From Ochrobactrum sp. Marseille-Q0166 (lineage in GTDB: Bacteria > Pseudomonadota > Alphaproteobacteria > Rhizobiales > Rhizobiaceae): 64,000 nucleotides of DNA. A model generated the notes under the pieces. The model saw nothing but the letters and a program-made list of their open reading frames with translations, was not told the origin of the DNA and ran no database searches. Position numbers and translations under genes: made by a program. This document shows, piece by piece, positions 15,523 through 23,898 of the stretch. Numbering within the stretch: position 1 is the first letter of the stretch; each line of letters starts with the position of its first letter. The stretch spans positions 666,501 through 730,500 of the forward strand of contig NZ_JACJUO010000002.1 in NCBI RefSeq assembly GCF_014397025.1, given 5' to 3'.

Positions 15523-17324
15523 GCTTCAGCGTCTCCGATGCGTTCGGCAATCGATACAGTAAAGATTCCCCATTGATCGGTGCGCTGTCCGATTTTGCGA
15601 TATCCAGCCTTTTCGACAAGCTGATCCATTTCGCCCTGTGTACGGCGGCGCATCACCCATGCCTGTCCGCCGCGATGTGACGTGAGCGCACGCGCGATCA
15701 TTTCAAGCTGCGGATGCCATGGCTGGTTGGTGTAAATGAGCAGTGAGCCCGGCTTCTGCACACGAGCGAGACCCGAAAGCGACCGGTTAATGAGCGCATT
15801 GTCCGGGAAAAGCTCATAAAGTCCGGACACAATCGCAAGGTCTGGCTGTGGTGTGATCGTTGCCAGGCTTTCTTCGTCGAACGCATCGCCTTCTTCCATA
15901 TGGGCGATTGCTTCAAGACCGCGATCTTTGATGAGCTTGCGGCCAGCCAGCACATTGATCGGCGAGTAATCCCGAAGATGAATGCTGTCCGGCAATTCGC
16001 CAGCACGCACCACCGCATCAATCACATAGCGGCCATGCCCACAGGCAATGTCGAGGATATTGGTCGATCGACCTTCGTTCTCAAGTCGCCTGATGGCATG
16101 TCTGATCAGTTCCTCAAGATGCACTTTGCGCTGGCGAATGCCACGCCAGCCGATGGCTTCCAGAAACTGCCTGTCGATGAGTTTGCCGCCCGGCCCCAAG
16201 CCTCGTGCTTCATTCTCATAGACATAATCAAGCGTGGAGCCGGAATCAAAACCGGTACGACGACCAACTTTCAGACCTTCCGACAAAAACGAGCCAAAGC
16301 CGATAGAGGCGCGCGTGGACGCCCAATAAAGACCGCGCGGTGAAAGCAGCGGTAGCGGACTTGATAGTCTGTCAGCCTCGTCGCGCGTGTGGCCAGCAAT
16401 ATGCGCATCTGTCAGATCTGTGCGTTGCGGTGCCTCCGCAAATCGCGCCTCGATGAAATCATGGATTAGCGCGAGTACCGGTTTGCGATCCCTTTCGCCC
16501 AGCGTGTCATGGTAAAAACCTTTGAGCACATGGCGCTCTTTGATGCGGCTGCCGAGGTTCTCAAAAAAGCGATGCTGCGGCGTTGGCCGCACCACAAAAT
16601 CGCTGCCGGAAATGAGCAGCTGTGTCGGAACGGTAATCGCCCGCGCATCGTCCACCACGCGCTTTGCCGCCTCATAAAGCTGAAGCAGAATATGCGAGGC
16701 GATGGGCCGTGTAATCAGCGGATCTGTGCGATAGGATTCAATGCGCTCCCGATCATGGGTCAGAAACTGCGGTTTGACGTATGAATTGACATAGAACGTG
16801 CCTTTGAGTTTCTGCCAGAGCGCAATTCCTTCTTTGGCGAAAGGCACATAAAGCTTGATGTCGAAGGCTGGCGAGGCCATGACAAGCGCACGGATATTGG
16901 GCGCATAATCATGTACCCATGCAGCCGCAAGAACGGCGCCGACGCTCTGCGCAATCAGCGCCACGTCTTCGTTTCTTATGCCGGTTTCATTGCGGATATG
17001 GGCAACGAAACTATCGAGATCGCGGATCGAAGCGCCGAAGGACGGCGAAAAGCCGCGCACGCCCGGAGAGTTTCCGTGGCCGCGCGCATCCCAGGCATAG
17101 AATGCATAATCATCAAGGCCAAGCTCATCAACGAGATGGCTCACCCGTCCACTATGTTCATGGCCGCGATGCAGGAGAACGATAACGCCTTTCGCCTTTT
17201 CAGAGCGGGCAGGCCAGAAACGATAGAACAGCGAGGTGCCATCATGGGTGACGAAATGGGATTCTTGCGGTTCTCGATGTGACGCCGTTTCACGCCCCAC
17301 CAATTCTGTGCGCTGGCTCATCAT
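15519..17324 (-). CDS. ynbC: Bifunctional alpha/beta hydrolase - SAM-dependent methyltransferase (YnbC-like)
   Basis: 601 residues in two parts. The N-terminal hydrolase (about 25-310) resembles monoacylglycerol lipases/lysophospholipases: 'WDARGHGNS' and a nucleophile elbow AQSVGA (Ser near 125, a variant of GxSxG), with the catalytic His expected in 'GFYHDTLGE'. The C-terminal methyltransferase (about 375-600) shows motif I as DIACGHG (about 428). E. coli YnbC has the same pairing. Two adjacent ATGs (17324 and 17321) follow AGGAG; either is possible, and an upstream ATG at 17384 is less likely. It opens the leftward operon and is divergent from the CDP-alcohol phosphatidyltransferase gene. 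Confidence 0.85.
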   Translation of the reverse strand: MMSQRTELVGRETASHREPQESHFVTHDGTSLFYRFWPARSEKAKGVIVLLHRGHEHSGRVSHLVDELGLDDYAFYAWDARGHGNSPGVRGFSPSFGASIRDLDSFVAHIRNETGIRNEDVALIAQSVGAVLAAAWVHDYAPNIRALVMASPAFDIKLYVPFAKEGIALWQKLKGTFYVNSYVKPQFLTHDRERIESYRTDPLITRPIASHILLQLYEAAKRVVDDARAITVPTQLLISGSDFVVRPTPQHRFFENLGSRIKERHVLKGFYHDTLGERDRKPVLALIHDFIEARFAEAPQRTDLTDAHIAGHTRDEADRLSSPLPLLSPRGLYWASTRASIGFGSFLSEGLKVGRRTGFDSGSTLDYVYENEARGLGPGGKLIDRQFLEAIGWRGIRQRKVHLEELIRHAIRRLENEGRSTNILDIACGHGRYVIDAVVRAGELPDSIHLRDYSPINVLAGRKLIKDRGLEAIAHMEEGDAFDEESLATITPQPDLAIVSGLYELFPDNALINRSLSGLARVQKPGSLLIYTNQPWHPQLEMIARALTSHRGGQAWVMRRRTQGEMDQLVEKAGYRKIGQRTDQWGIFTVSIAERIGDAEA

Positions 17325-17489
17325 TTCTCCTCTCAACAGGTCTTTTCCCATTTTCCGGGATGAACGCAAAGTTATTAGACCCAATTACTATTGAGTAGAA
17401 TAGAATGTTTGAATAAACGAGCTAGGCCCGGTCGCAAATAGCTGATTTCTACATAATCGTCCTTTCCAAAAGTTTCCCGAAAGTTTCTT

Positions 17490-18089
17490 ATGTCTGTTTA
17501 TCAACTCAAGTCCCGTTTCCAGAACTTGTTGAGACCTCTTGTCGTGCAGCTTGCAGCAAAAGGCGTGACGGCCAATCAGGTCACGATTGCGGCTGCACTG
17601 GTTTCAATTGCTCTTGGCGCTTTTCTTGGGTTGAACGGGAATGCGATCTGGTTTGCGCTGGTGCCGGTCTGGCTTTTTCTGCGCATGGCGCTCAATGCGG
17701 TTGATGGTATGCTGGCACGCGAACATGGTCAGAAATCCATGCTGGGTGCCTATCTCAACGAGATCGGCGATGTGATTTCCGACGCGGCGCTCTATGCGCC
17801 TTTTGCGATCATCGCGCCGTTTTCGGCGCTGTGGATATTCGCGATTATCTTCATCGCTACATTGACGGAGTTTGCCGGAGTTACGGCAGCCTCGCTTGGT
17901 TCAAGCCGCCGCTATGACGGCCCGATGGGCAAGAGCGACCGCGCTGTGGTTTTTGGTGTGCTTGGTGCGTGGATCGCCATTGATGGTGCTCTGCCACAAT
18001 GGATGTTCTGGTTGCAGCCCGTGCTGTGCACGCTTTTGATCCTCACCGTGGTTAAGCGCATCCGCAGCGGTTTAATTCAACCGCAATAG
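17490..18089 (+). CDS. ynbA: CDP-alcohol phosphatidyltransferase (YnbA-like)
   Basis: 199-residue membrane enzyme transferring a phosphatidyl group from CDP-diacylglycerol to an alcohol. About six membrane helices. The family signature DxxDGxxAR...GxxxDxxxD appears near residues 68-95 as NAVDGMLAR...GAYLNEIGD. The first and third aspartates are Asn, while the second and fourth are kept. As I recall, E. coli YnbA has the same Asn substitutions, so this marks a subfamily rather than a dead enzyme. It is divergent from the ynbC/D/B-like operon and completes the module: CDP-DAG made by the cytidylyltransferase would be its substrate. The acceptor alcohol is unknown. Confidence 0.88.
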   Translation: MSVYQLKSRFQNLLRPLVVQLAAKGVTANQVTIAAALVSIALGAFLGLNGNAIWFALVPVWLFLRMALNAVDGMLAREHGQKSMLGAYLNEIGDVISDAALYAPFAIIAPFSALWIFAIIFIATLTEFAGVTAASLGSSRRYDGPMGKSDRAVVFGVLGAWIAIDGALPQWMFWLQPVLCTLLILTVVKRIRSGLIQPQ

Positions 18090-18124
18090 TAAATGCCAGG
18101 TATTTGCAATATTGTGCCCCGTTT

Positions 18125-20266
18125 TTAGCCGGTTTGAAGCTCAATCGGTATAGTGACGACGACTTTGAGTCCCGGATCGTTGTCAAACTCTTCCATCTCT
18201 CCACCAAGCCCCAACACAATGGCTTTGAGCATTTTGCTGCCAAAGCCAATGCGCGATCGTGTCTTGCCCGTCCCATTATCAGCTACAATCAGGCGCGCCT
18301 GATTGAAATGCTGGTCGAGCGAAACACTTGTCGGTCCCGGCGCACCGTCATAAGCATATTTGTTCGCATTGGTGACAAGTTCGGAATAGACCAAGCCAAT
18401 ATTGATTGCGCGATCGGCATTGATGAGGACATGAGATAGCCTGCTGGTATGGCGGCTGCGCCATTCCTCGCCCATTGACTGGAAGAGTTCGCTCGAGAGC
18501 TCATCCAGATATCGCGCAAGATCTATCGAGCCGACATAGCTGTCAGAATAAAGACGCCGGTGTACGAGTGCTACCGCGGCAATACGACTACGTGCATCCG
18601 TCAGATATTGCGTAATCAACGGATCTTCGGTTTCCCGCATCTGCATCCCAAGGAAGGCTGACACAAGCTGAAGGCTGTTCTGGACACGGTGGTTGATTTC
18701 CTTCATCAGAAAATCTTTCTGTTCCAGAAGCTTGTCCTGCTGGTCCAGAGTACGTTGCAATTCCCGATTCAGTCTGTCGATCCGACGTCGCTGATGGGCT
18801 TCATGGATGACGCGGCCAATCCGATGCATTGCGTCGATCTTGTTAAAATTCCAATAGCGTGAGCGTCCATGCACTTCCTGCGACCATGCCTTAAATGATG
18901 CGCGAGGGGTAAGCGGCGTTGAGATGGACCCCGACATATCCTTATGAGGATTGCCCGCCCATTCGACAATCTGTACTTTTTCGGCTCGCGACCAGATTAG
19001 AAACACATCCTCATCCAAGTGCAATTTCAATACGGCAATGCCGCTGGCGATTGGAACGAGATGTTGTGGCAAATCTTTGTGGCGGCCCATCTCATGTGAA
19101 TGGAACAGCCCGTCCTTGAAGCTGTTGTCGATGAGATTGAGGATTTTACGCAGATCGGAAATATCGGGGGACGCACCGGATCGTACAGCAAGTTCTCCAT
19201 TGGAAATCACGGCAAAACCATCGGCAATCATCATCTGACGCAGATTATCGGCGGTTTCTGCAAGCCGGTCTTCGAGTGGGGCGTTAATCAGGAGGGCCTC
19301 GAGCAATCGGTCCTCGTGGGAACGTAACCGCAACCGTTCGCGGGCATTTTCTGCTTCGTCTTTAGATTTCATCTGGCGGGCAAGGCTTGCGGCCAAAGCC
19401 CGCGCGGCAGCACGCATGGCAAACGGCATGGCGATTGGTGCCATATTATGACAAGCAATAAGGCCCCAAAGTACGCCATCCTTGATGATAGATACTGATG
19501 CACTGGCGCCAACGCCCATATTCTGCAGATATTGCAGGTGTATGGGGGACACGCTTCGCAGGGCCACATCGCTTAAATCCAGCGGCTGCTGTGGTTGTTC
19601 CCCGTACCATCTCAGTGGGGCGGGCACATAGGACGAGTCTGGAATGACACGTACCCGGTTGCGGAGATATAAAGCCCTTGCCTGCTTGGGAATGTCGCTG
19701 GCAGGAAAGTGGTGGTTTAGAAAGGGAGGGTACTTGCCATTGCCATCTTCAGCCACAACAACGCCGGAAGCATCTTCGAGAAACTGATAGATCATTACCC
19801 GGTCAAAGCCGGTCAGTTTTCGGAATGCCACAACAGCTTTTTGAAATAGCGTGCTGAGGTCGGGGGCTGCTTCAAATTGGGCGGCCGCTGCCTCTAGTCG
19901 AGAGAGAGACTGCTCGGGTGTAATAAACGAATTTAATGCAGGCTCGATTTCGACAAGCAAATACTTGTTTACGATATGGCCAAGAAGGTCAAACGTTTGA
20001 TCACCCACGATCAGTTTGCCCAAAATTATTTCATCGGCCTGCGGCGCTTCTTCTATCCGCGTCGATACATCAAACTGCAATAGCTCATCAAGTTTTTGGC
20101 CGGGCCATGCCTCGCCAAAACAGGCTTCCAGTTGACCTGCCCCGCCGATAATACAACGGCTCTCCAGCTCTGCTATGAGTAGCAAACCATGAGGTTGGAT
20201 AGAACCGGGTATATGAATTGGTTCACGGTCGCAGGCAGTCTGATCAAGTTGGCTGTCTGGCGACAT
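18125..20266 (-). CDS. bphP: Bacteriophytochrome histidine kinase
   Basis: 713-residue red/far-red photoreceptor kinase. Order: N-terminal biliverdin-binding Cys (Cys12 in ACDREPIHIPGSIQPHG), PAS (to about 120), GAF (about 130-300) with the PASDIPKQAR chromophore-pocket motif, PHY (about 310-480) with the tongue motif PRASF (about 453), then a HisKA_2/HWE-type kinase with phospho-acceptor His in KEINHRVQNSL (about 525) and a C-terminal ATPase domain with 'ELVTNANKYAY'. The ATG at 20266 overlaps the bphO stop by 23 bases and has AAAGG upstream; an earlier in-frame ATG at 20353 would overlap bphO by 110 bases. No response-regulator gene is next to it. Confidence 0.93.
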   Translation of the reverse strand: MSPDSQLDQTACDREPIHIPGSIQPHGLLLIAELESRCIIGGAGQLEACFGEAWPGQKLDELLQFDVSTRIEEAPQADEIILGKLIVGDQTFDLLGHIVNKYLLVEIEPALNSFITPEQSLSRLEAAAAQFEAAPDLSTLFQKAVVAFRKLTGFDRVMIYQFLEDASGVVVAEDGNGKYPPFLNHHFPASDIPKQARALYLRNRVRVIPDSSYVPAPLRWYGEQPQQPLDLSDVALRSVSPIHLQYLQNMGVGASASVSIIKDGVLWGLIACHNMAPIAMPFAMRAAARALAASLARQMKSKDEAENARERLRLRSHEDRLLEALLINAPLEDRLAETADNLRQMMIADGFAVISNGELAVRSGASPDISDLRKILNLIDNSFKDGLFHSHEMGRHKDLPQHLVPIASGIAVLKLHLDEDVFLIWSRAEKVQIVEWAGNPHKDMSGSISTPLTPRASFKAWSQEVHGRSRYWNFNKIDAMHRIGRVIHEAHQRRRIDRLNRELQRTLDQQDKLLEQKDFLMKEINHRVQNSLQLVSAFLGMQMRETEDPLITQYLTDARSRIAAVALVHRRLYSDSYVGSIDLARYLDELSSELFQSMGEEWRSRHTSRLSHVLINADRAINIGLVYSELVTNANKYAYDGAPGPTSVSLDQHFNQARLIVADNGTGKTRSRIGFGSKMLKAIVLGLGGEMEEFDNDPGLKVVVTIPIELQTG

Positions 20267-20849
20267 TGTTGAAAACCTTTTGATAATTGTACTCAAAGGC
20301 ACCGAATGCTGCGATGGCTGCAAATGTGCAGCGCTGTTCGTCATCGTCATCAAAAGGCGTTATATCAATCAGATTAAGTACTTGCTGCCACGAACGCAAA
20401 TTCTTGATTTGGCGATCGAGATGCCGGGCACCGAAATCTTTGGTAAAACCGAGTTTAGCAACTTCTTTGGCGCGGTCATGCACCCGAATGGCAGATGCTT
20501 CCAACACATAGAGCGTCCCGATGATGGTTGGAAGATCAACCGGCTCAGTTGCACGTTTGAACTTTAATGAATCGGGCGGCAGGCTCTCTGTGAGGTCGCT
20601 AATATCGTTTTCCAGATCGGTCTTCACCCTGCGCTCACTCCATTGCGGCAGCAAAGCCTCGATGTGACTTTTCTCAAGCATCGATTCCAGCAAAAGGTGG
20701 CTTGCAAACGTGGCTTGCAAATAATTTCTGTAAGAAGCTTCCGAAACAAACATGGACAGATCACTGCACAGCATATCGACCCGGCTATGATAGGGATCAG
20801 CGGCTGCTTTTAATCGCCAATACCGGCCCGACGTAACTTTTTGGAACAT
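20244..20849 (-). CDS. bphO: Heme oxygenase producing biliverdin for the phytochrome
   Basis: 201-residue BphO-type heme oxygenase. The predicted proximal heme ligand is His21 in LKAAADPYHSRVD, and the family segment 'GTLYVLEASAI' is present although the usual GSxxGG glycine-rich distal helix is altered to ASAIRV. It overlaps bphP, the standard bphO-bphP order, so its product biliverdin IX-alpha is used directly as the chromophore. The altered distal motif is worth noting when judging activity. It is clearly distinct from the iron-scavenging heme oxygenase at 5006-5614. Confidence 0.88.
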   Translation of the reverse strand: MFQKVTSGRYWRLKAAADPYHSRVDMLCSDLSMFVSEASYRNYLQATFASHLLLESMLEKSHIEALLPQWSERRVKTDLENDISDLTESLPPDSLKFKRATEPVDLPTIIGTLYVLEASAIRVHDRAKEVAKLGFTKDFGARHLDRQIKNLRSWQQVLNLIDITPFDDDDEQRCTFAAIAAFGAFEYNYQKVFNNVARQPT

Positions 20850-20860
20850 TAAAGAAATTT

Positions 20861-20880
20861 ACTCCGCATAATATTGGAGT
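20861..20880. promoter_or_regulatory. Inverted repeat upstream of bphO
   Basis: ACTCC (20861-20865) and GGAGT (20876-20880) flank an AT-rich centre, 12 bases upstream of the bphO start. The position would suit an operator or a -10 overlap. The rest of the gap to 21086 shows no convincing gene. Confidence 0.35.
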
Positions 20881-21086
20881 TTACGAAAGCTATAAATTCA
20901 AACGCATGTCTCCGAGCGCATTAACGCTACAGATGCCATTTTGTTCCGAGATAGATGGTTGGTGTCCGCAAATAAATAGATGTTGCGCAAGCCAGAAAAG
21001 CTTGAACTTGATGGTGTGCTTGAGAAAAGCCAAAAGCCGAAAAGCGTCTATGCGCTTGAAGGTAATGCTAAATTTAAGGCTTGGAG

Positions 21087-21136
21087 TTCGAATGGTGCGC
21101 ATAACAGGGATTGAATCTGTGACCCCTACAATGTCA
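21087..21136 (-). other. tRNA 3'-end fragment, candidate prophage attachment site (left)
   Basis: Read on the minus strand, 21136-21093 looks like the 3' part of a tRNA: a T-arm (ACAGA-TTCAATC-CCTGT), acceptor half TATGCGC, discriminator A and CCA. No matching 5' half lies beside it. The 23 bases at 21087-21109 recur with two mismatches at 32670-32692, each copy next to an integrase gene. This is the expected product of integration into a tRNA 3' end. Confidence 0.65.
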
Positions 21137-21211
21137 ATATACATCCTGTAGCGGAAAAGCAGGAAATACGGGAAAGGGAGAGCTAAATATCAACCCTCTC
21201 CGCACCAATGT

Positions 21212-21661
21212 TCAGTTTGTGTTCTCCTTGGCAGGTTCACTTGTGCCAGAGGGAACTATGTATATCCCCATATCCAAAGCTTCAGCAGCTTTACGCAAAT
21301 GGGTAGGCGGATAACGAGCATAGACGCGGCTGGGTATAGCAGAATTTTTGTGGCCCAGATACTGAGATACTTCTTCCATAGGAACGCCAGCTTCGATCAT
21401 CCAGACGGCAGCAGTGTGCCGGAAAACGCGAGCAGATATTCCATCAAGCCCAGCCTTCTCTGCGGCTGTGGCGATTCCTTTCTTTAAGCTCTTTACCGGC
21501 TGACCGGCCCACTCAACCACATAATCAGTCATCGCGCCGGTTCTGGCTTCTTTCAGGACGGCCAGCAACGTTGCATTGATCGGCACAATTGCTCGTCCCT
21601 TTCGACGTGCCGCATCGCTTGGATCGCGCAGATAGATGAGGGCGAGAGCGGCGTAGATCAT
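21212..21661 (-). pseudogene. Truncated tyrosine recombinase (integrase C-terminal part)
   Basis: 149 residues covering only the C-terminal catalytic half. Present are RHTAA (the H-x-x-R region, here VFRHT), LGHKN and the nucleophile-containing SRVYARYPP segment. The N-terminal DNA-binding domain and the first catalytic Arg are missing, so it should be inactive. It lies 100 bases from the left attachment fragment, the normal location for an integrase. The sequence upstream of the first ATG is unrelated to integrases, implying a deletion. Confidence 0.75.
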
Positions 21662-21830
21662 GATGCGCCATCGTTTTCGTCTTTTAAGGCCATTTCGATC
21701 AGACGGCGGATAGCCTTATAGCACGTGACCGAATGCGATTTTTAAACATCCAATCATCAATGGCCTCTATTTCAGAGGGCTTCATCATCATCTGAAAGCG
21801 GAAGCTTGCGAGTTCCTTTCCATGATCCCC
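21658..21830 (-). pseudogene. Frameshifted small protein with a short helix-rich fold
   Basis: Two partial frames together read as one small protein: '..ELASFRFQMMMKPSEIEAIDDWMF' then, after a shift near 21720, 'AIRRLIEMALKDE'. This resembles small ribbon-helix-helix-like proteins of Rhizobiales mobile elements ('...AIRxLIExAL'). There is no clean start codon. It overlaps the integrase fragment by 4 bases. Confidence 0.45.
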
Positions 21831-22043
21831 TCACTCAGCAGCTTCGAGAACAGCCGTTTGCATGTTCTCAAGGGCGGTAACTGTAAGGCCGGAATAGTCG
21901 TCACGACGACCAAGGCGATAATCAATGCACTGCTTTGCATTCAAAGCTTCTTCGCTGCCAAATGAGCGAAGCATGTCGATTGTCTGAATTTCAGTATCAG
22001 CATCGATCTCGGCAAGCTCTGCCAGAATGCGGCTTACTTCCAT
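21831..22043 (-). pseudogene. 5'-truncated copy of the prophage gene at 41764-42096
   Basis: The 70 residues are almost identical to the C-terminal two thirds of the protein encoded at 41764-42096, with a handful of substitutions. Identity continues a few codons upstream of the Met (DQRDSG) and then stops, so the N terminus was lost by deletion. It shows that the remnant derives from a phage closely related to its neighbour. Confidence 0.7.
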
Positions 22044-22122
22044 TCCGCTGTCGCGCTGATCTGGCGTGAAACGAAACGAACCGCCTCGCTATGTGTCTCT
22101 CCGTCGCTCTCGCATGGATTAG

Positions 22123-22263
22123 TATGAAGCCAACGCGCTCGATAGCCTGTCTCAAACAGTGCATGAACCAGAACCAGTAGACACAGGCATAATTGATGCA
22201 GACGGCTTCCCGATCATTCGCATGATGGATCAAATCGGCTTTGTAAGGGATGAGGATCGATGA
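22123..22263 (+). pseudogene. C-terminal fragment of a small phage protein
   Basis: An open frame without a start codon reads YEANALDSLSQTV...FPIIRMMDQIGFVRDEDR and stops with TGA overlapping the ATG of the following lipoprotein gene. A stop codon (TAG at 22120-22122) lies immediately upstream. I do not recognise the family; the overlap suggests a former two-gene lysis-type arrangement. Confidence 0.35.
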
Positions 22264-22373
22264 CCGCCATGTTTCTCGCTCTCTCTGCGTTTATCCTCCT
22301 AGCCTCATGCGCATTACCTTATGAGCGTCACTGCTCATTCAACGATTACCTGACAAAGACGTGGTGTAAGTGA
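22260..22373 (+). CDS. Small lipoprotein, Rz1/o-spanin-like candidate
   Basis: 37 residues starting MTAMFLALSAFILLASCALP: a short hydrophobic signal followed by a lipobox (LLASC, Cys17). Two further cysteines occur in the 20-residue mature part. Size and lipobox recall phage o-spanins or other small phage lipoproteins, but the typical Pro-rich mature sequence is absent. ATGA overlap with the preceding frame supports translation. Confidence 0.45.
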   Translation: MTAMFLALSAFILLASCALPYERHCSFNDYLTKTWCK

Positions 22374-22504
22374 TGAGCGCTGTTCCGGTATTCATTTCCG
22401 AAACATTGTATGACCGCGCCAAGTCGCTTGGTTAAGATATGAGTGGATATGCCGTTATCAAGCCTATTCCTAAAACAACAGGCAGGGTTTACAAAACGGT
22501 CTAC

Positions 22505-22578
22505 TCACCCTTAGCCTAACGGTAGGACAGCGCACTTTGAATGCGTGTGTCTTGGTTCGATCCCAAGAGGGCGATCCA
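22505..22578 (+). tRNA. tRNA-Gln (anticodon TTG)
   Basis: 74 bases fold as a cloverleaf. Acceptor TCACCCT pairs with AGGGCGA (one A-C mismatch). The anticodon stem GCGCA/TGCGT has the loop CTTTGAA, so the anticodon is TTG. The T-arm CTTGG-TTCGATC-CCAAG is perfect, the discriminator is T and the CCA end is encoded. The D-stem is weak (one C-A pair, one U-G). It sits inside the prophage remnant, so it is phage-borne and may be degenerating. Confidence 0.8.
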
Positions 22579-22580
22579 GT

Positions 22581-22673
22581 TTACACAAGCGCACCTGTGC
22601 TGATAGCCCAAGCGGTATAAGTCGCAGCTAAAAGCGTAAAGGTGATGATCGACGTATTCATGATCTTGTCCAT
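22581..22673 (-). CDS. Very small membrane protein (30 aa)
   Basis: Encodes one hydrophobic helix (IITFTLLAATYTAWAI) after a short polar start MDKIMNTS. It ends two bases from the tRNA-Gln 3' end on the opposite strand. GGAG occurs 15 bases before the ATG, further than ideal. Similar single-helix proteins are scattered through both prophages here. Confidence 0.4.
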   Translation of the reverse strand: MDKIMNTSIITFTLLAATYTAWAISTGALV

Positions 22674-22736
22674 GCGGCGCAAATACTCCGTATGTCACAA
22701 AACTGCAATCGTCACAAAAGTGAACACACCGTTCAG

Positions 22737-22758
22737 TCCCGCCTAACACGGGGTTTTT
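22737..22758 (+). terminator. Short Rho-independent terminator
   Basis: CCCG (22738-22741) pairs with CGGG (22749-22752), followed by GTTTTTC. It ends rightward transcription from the tRNA-Gln region before the convergent gene at 22777-22998. Confidence 0.5.
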
Positions 22759-22776
22759 CTATTTGGCGAACAGTTT

Positions 22777-22998
22777 TTAATTTATGCTTTCAGCGTGTCG
22801 AATTATCCGAGCAATCTCATAAGGGTCTTCAATACCGCTATCGTATATCTTGTAAACTTGTTTCGCGATCTTCAGGGCTTCTGTCGCTGTAGGTGAAGAA
22901 ACATTAAGCAGCACACAGGTTTCGACATATGCACGTTGCAGGGCTCTAAGCTGCTCTGGCTTATATGTTCCAACAAACTGGTCTGTACGAAATGGCAT
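22777..22998 (-). CDS. Conserved small prophage protein, paralogue of the 55194 and 53904 genes
   Basis: 73 residues, MPFRTDQFVGTYKPEQLRAL..., differing from the product of 55194-55415 at only a few positions and related to that of 53904-54128. Helical, soluble and Cys-poor; the family (MPF....PEQL..LQ.AY) is frequent in Rhizobiales but uncharacterised as far as I know. It stands alone upstream of the degenerate terminase start, exactly as its copy does in the intact prophage. Confidence 0.75.
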   Translation of the reverse strand: MPFRTDQFVGTYKPEQLRALQRAYVETCVLLNVSSPTATEALKIAKQVYKIYDSGIEDPYEIARIIRHAESIN

Positions 22999-23059
22999 TC
23001 AATATGTCCTTAATACCATTTGAATCAACGCTCCTCCATTACCCATCAGGAATAAGACC

Positions 23060-23089
23060 TTGGCGCTGACAGCAAAGCAAGAGGGGTAG
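23060..23089 (+). pseudogene. Remnant start of a small-terminase gene
   Basis: The 5' flank (CGCTCCTCCATTACCC...) and the first codons (LALTAKQEG) match the start of the small terminase gene at 55477, then a TAG stops the frame after nine codons. This marks the left edge of a deletion that removed packaging genes from the remnant. Confidence 0.55.
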
Positions 23090-23665
23090 ATGCCTAAGAT
23101 CAAAACCCTCAAGCCTCTCATATCCACGGTGAAGCCGAGGCTGGGGTACTGAACAGGGAATGAGAGGGAACGCAGCCAGCACCGAGACAGAACGCAAGCA
23201 TGGCGCAGCTGGTACAAGACCAGCAGATGGCAGAAGCTAAGATGGTCAATCCTTACTCGCGACCTGTTCACCTGTTCAATGTGCGGGAAGATAGAAGCAG
23301 ATACCAGTCAGCTAGTCTGTGACCACGTGGACCAGCACCACGGCGACGAGCAAGCTTTCTGGGCAGGCCCATTGCCTGCCCTTCAAAAGCGCGTTGATGA
23401 TCATCTTGCAGCTATTTCAGCCCCACAGGACGGCAAGAGCGTGACGATTGAAGACGTAACGCCACTTATCCAGTCTGAGGTTGGAAGACATGTCAGTGAG
23501 CTTCCTGCGCCGAAAGACGGTAAGGATGGTCGCGACGGTCTGGACCTGAAAGACCTCTTCCGAGGCGAGGGCGGCGTTCTTATTGCAACAATGTCTGACG
23601 GTCGCATTAAAGAGCTTGGCCAGTTTGTCGGTAAAGACGGCGAGAACGGTAAACCGTTATATTGA
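23090..23665 (+). pseudogene. HNH endonuclease remnant fused to a collagen-like phage protein fragment
   Basis: One frame reads MPKIKTLKPLISTVKPRLGY, a TGA (23150-23152), then the typical HNH body ('WYKTSRWQKLRWSILTRD', 'CSMCGK', 'VCDHVDQHHGDEQAFW'). Head-adjacent phage HNH genes have just this layout. After the DHV..HHG core it joins in frame to a different sequence with GKDG/GRDG repeats ending KDGENGKPLY, as in phage fibre-type proteins. The nonsense codon and the junction make both parts nonfunctional. Confidence 0.65.
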
Positions 23666-23898
23666 TAATACAGAAGGCGGAAATGTTAGGCACGCCGTAT
23701 ACCGTGAGAACCTTGGCACGTTGCCTATCATGAGTAGCATTTTCTTTGAGGATATTAGCGGGCAGGCCTTCAGGAGTGCTACAAATTTAGCCAATGCTCT
23801 TGTTACAGGAAGCCAAGGAACGAGTGTGGTGGGAGTGGGGTCATCGTGGCCACTCAGTCTTGTTTCAGATGTGCTTGATACGAGCAGCGCTTGGACTA

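Noticed and set aside
20980..21114. 44-codon plus-strand frame ending in the attachment fragment
   Set aside because: No Shine-Dalgarno and it runs through tRNA-derived sequence; probably chance.
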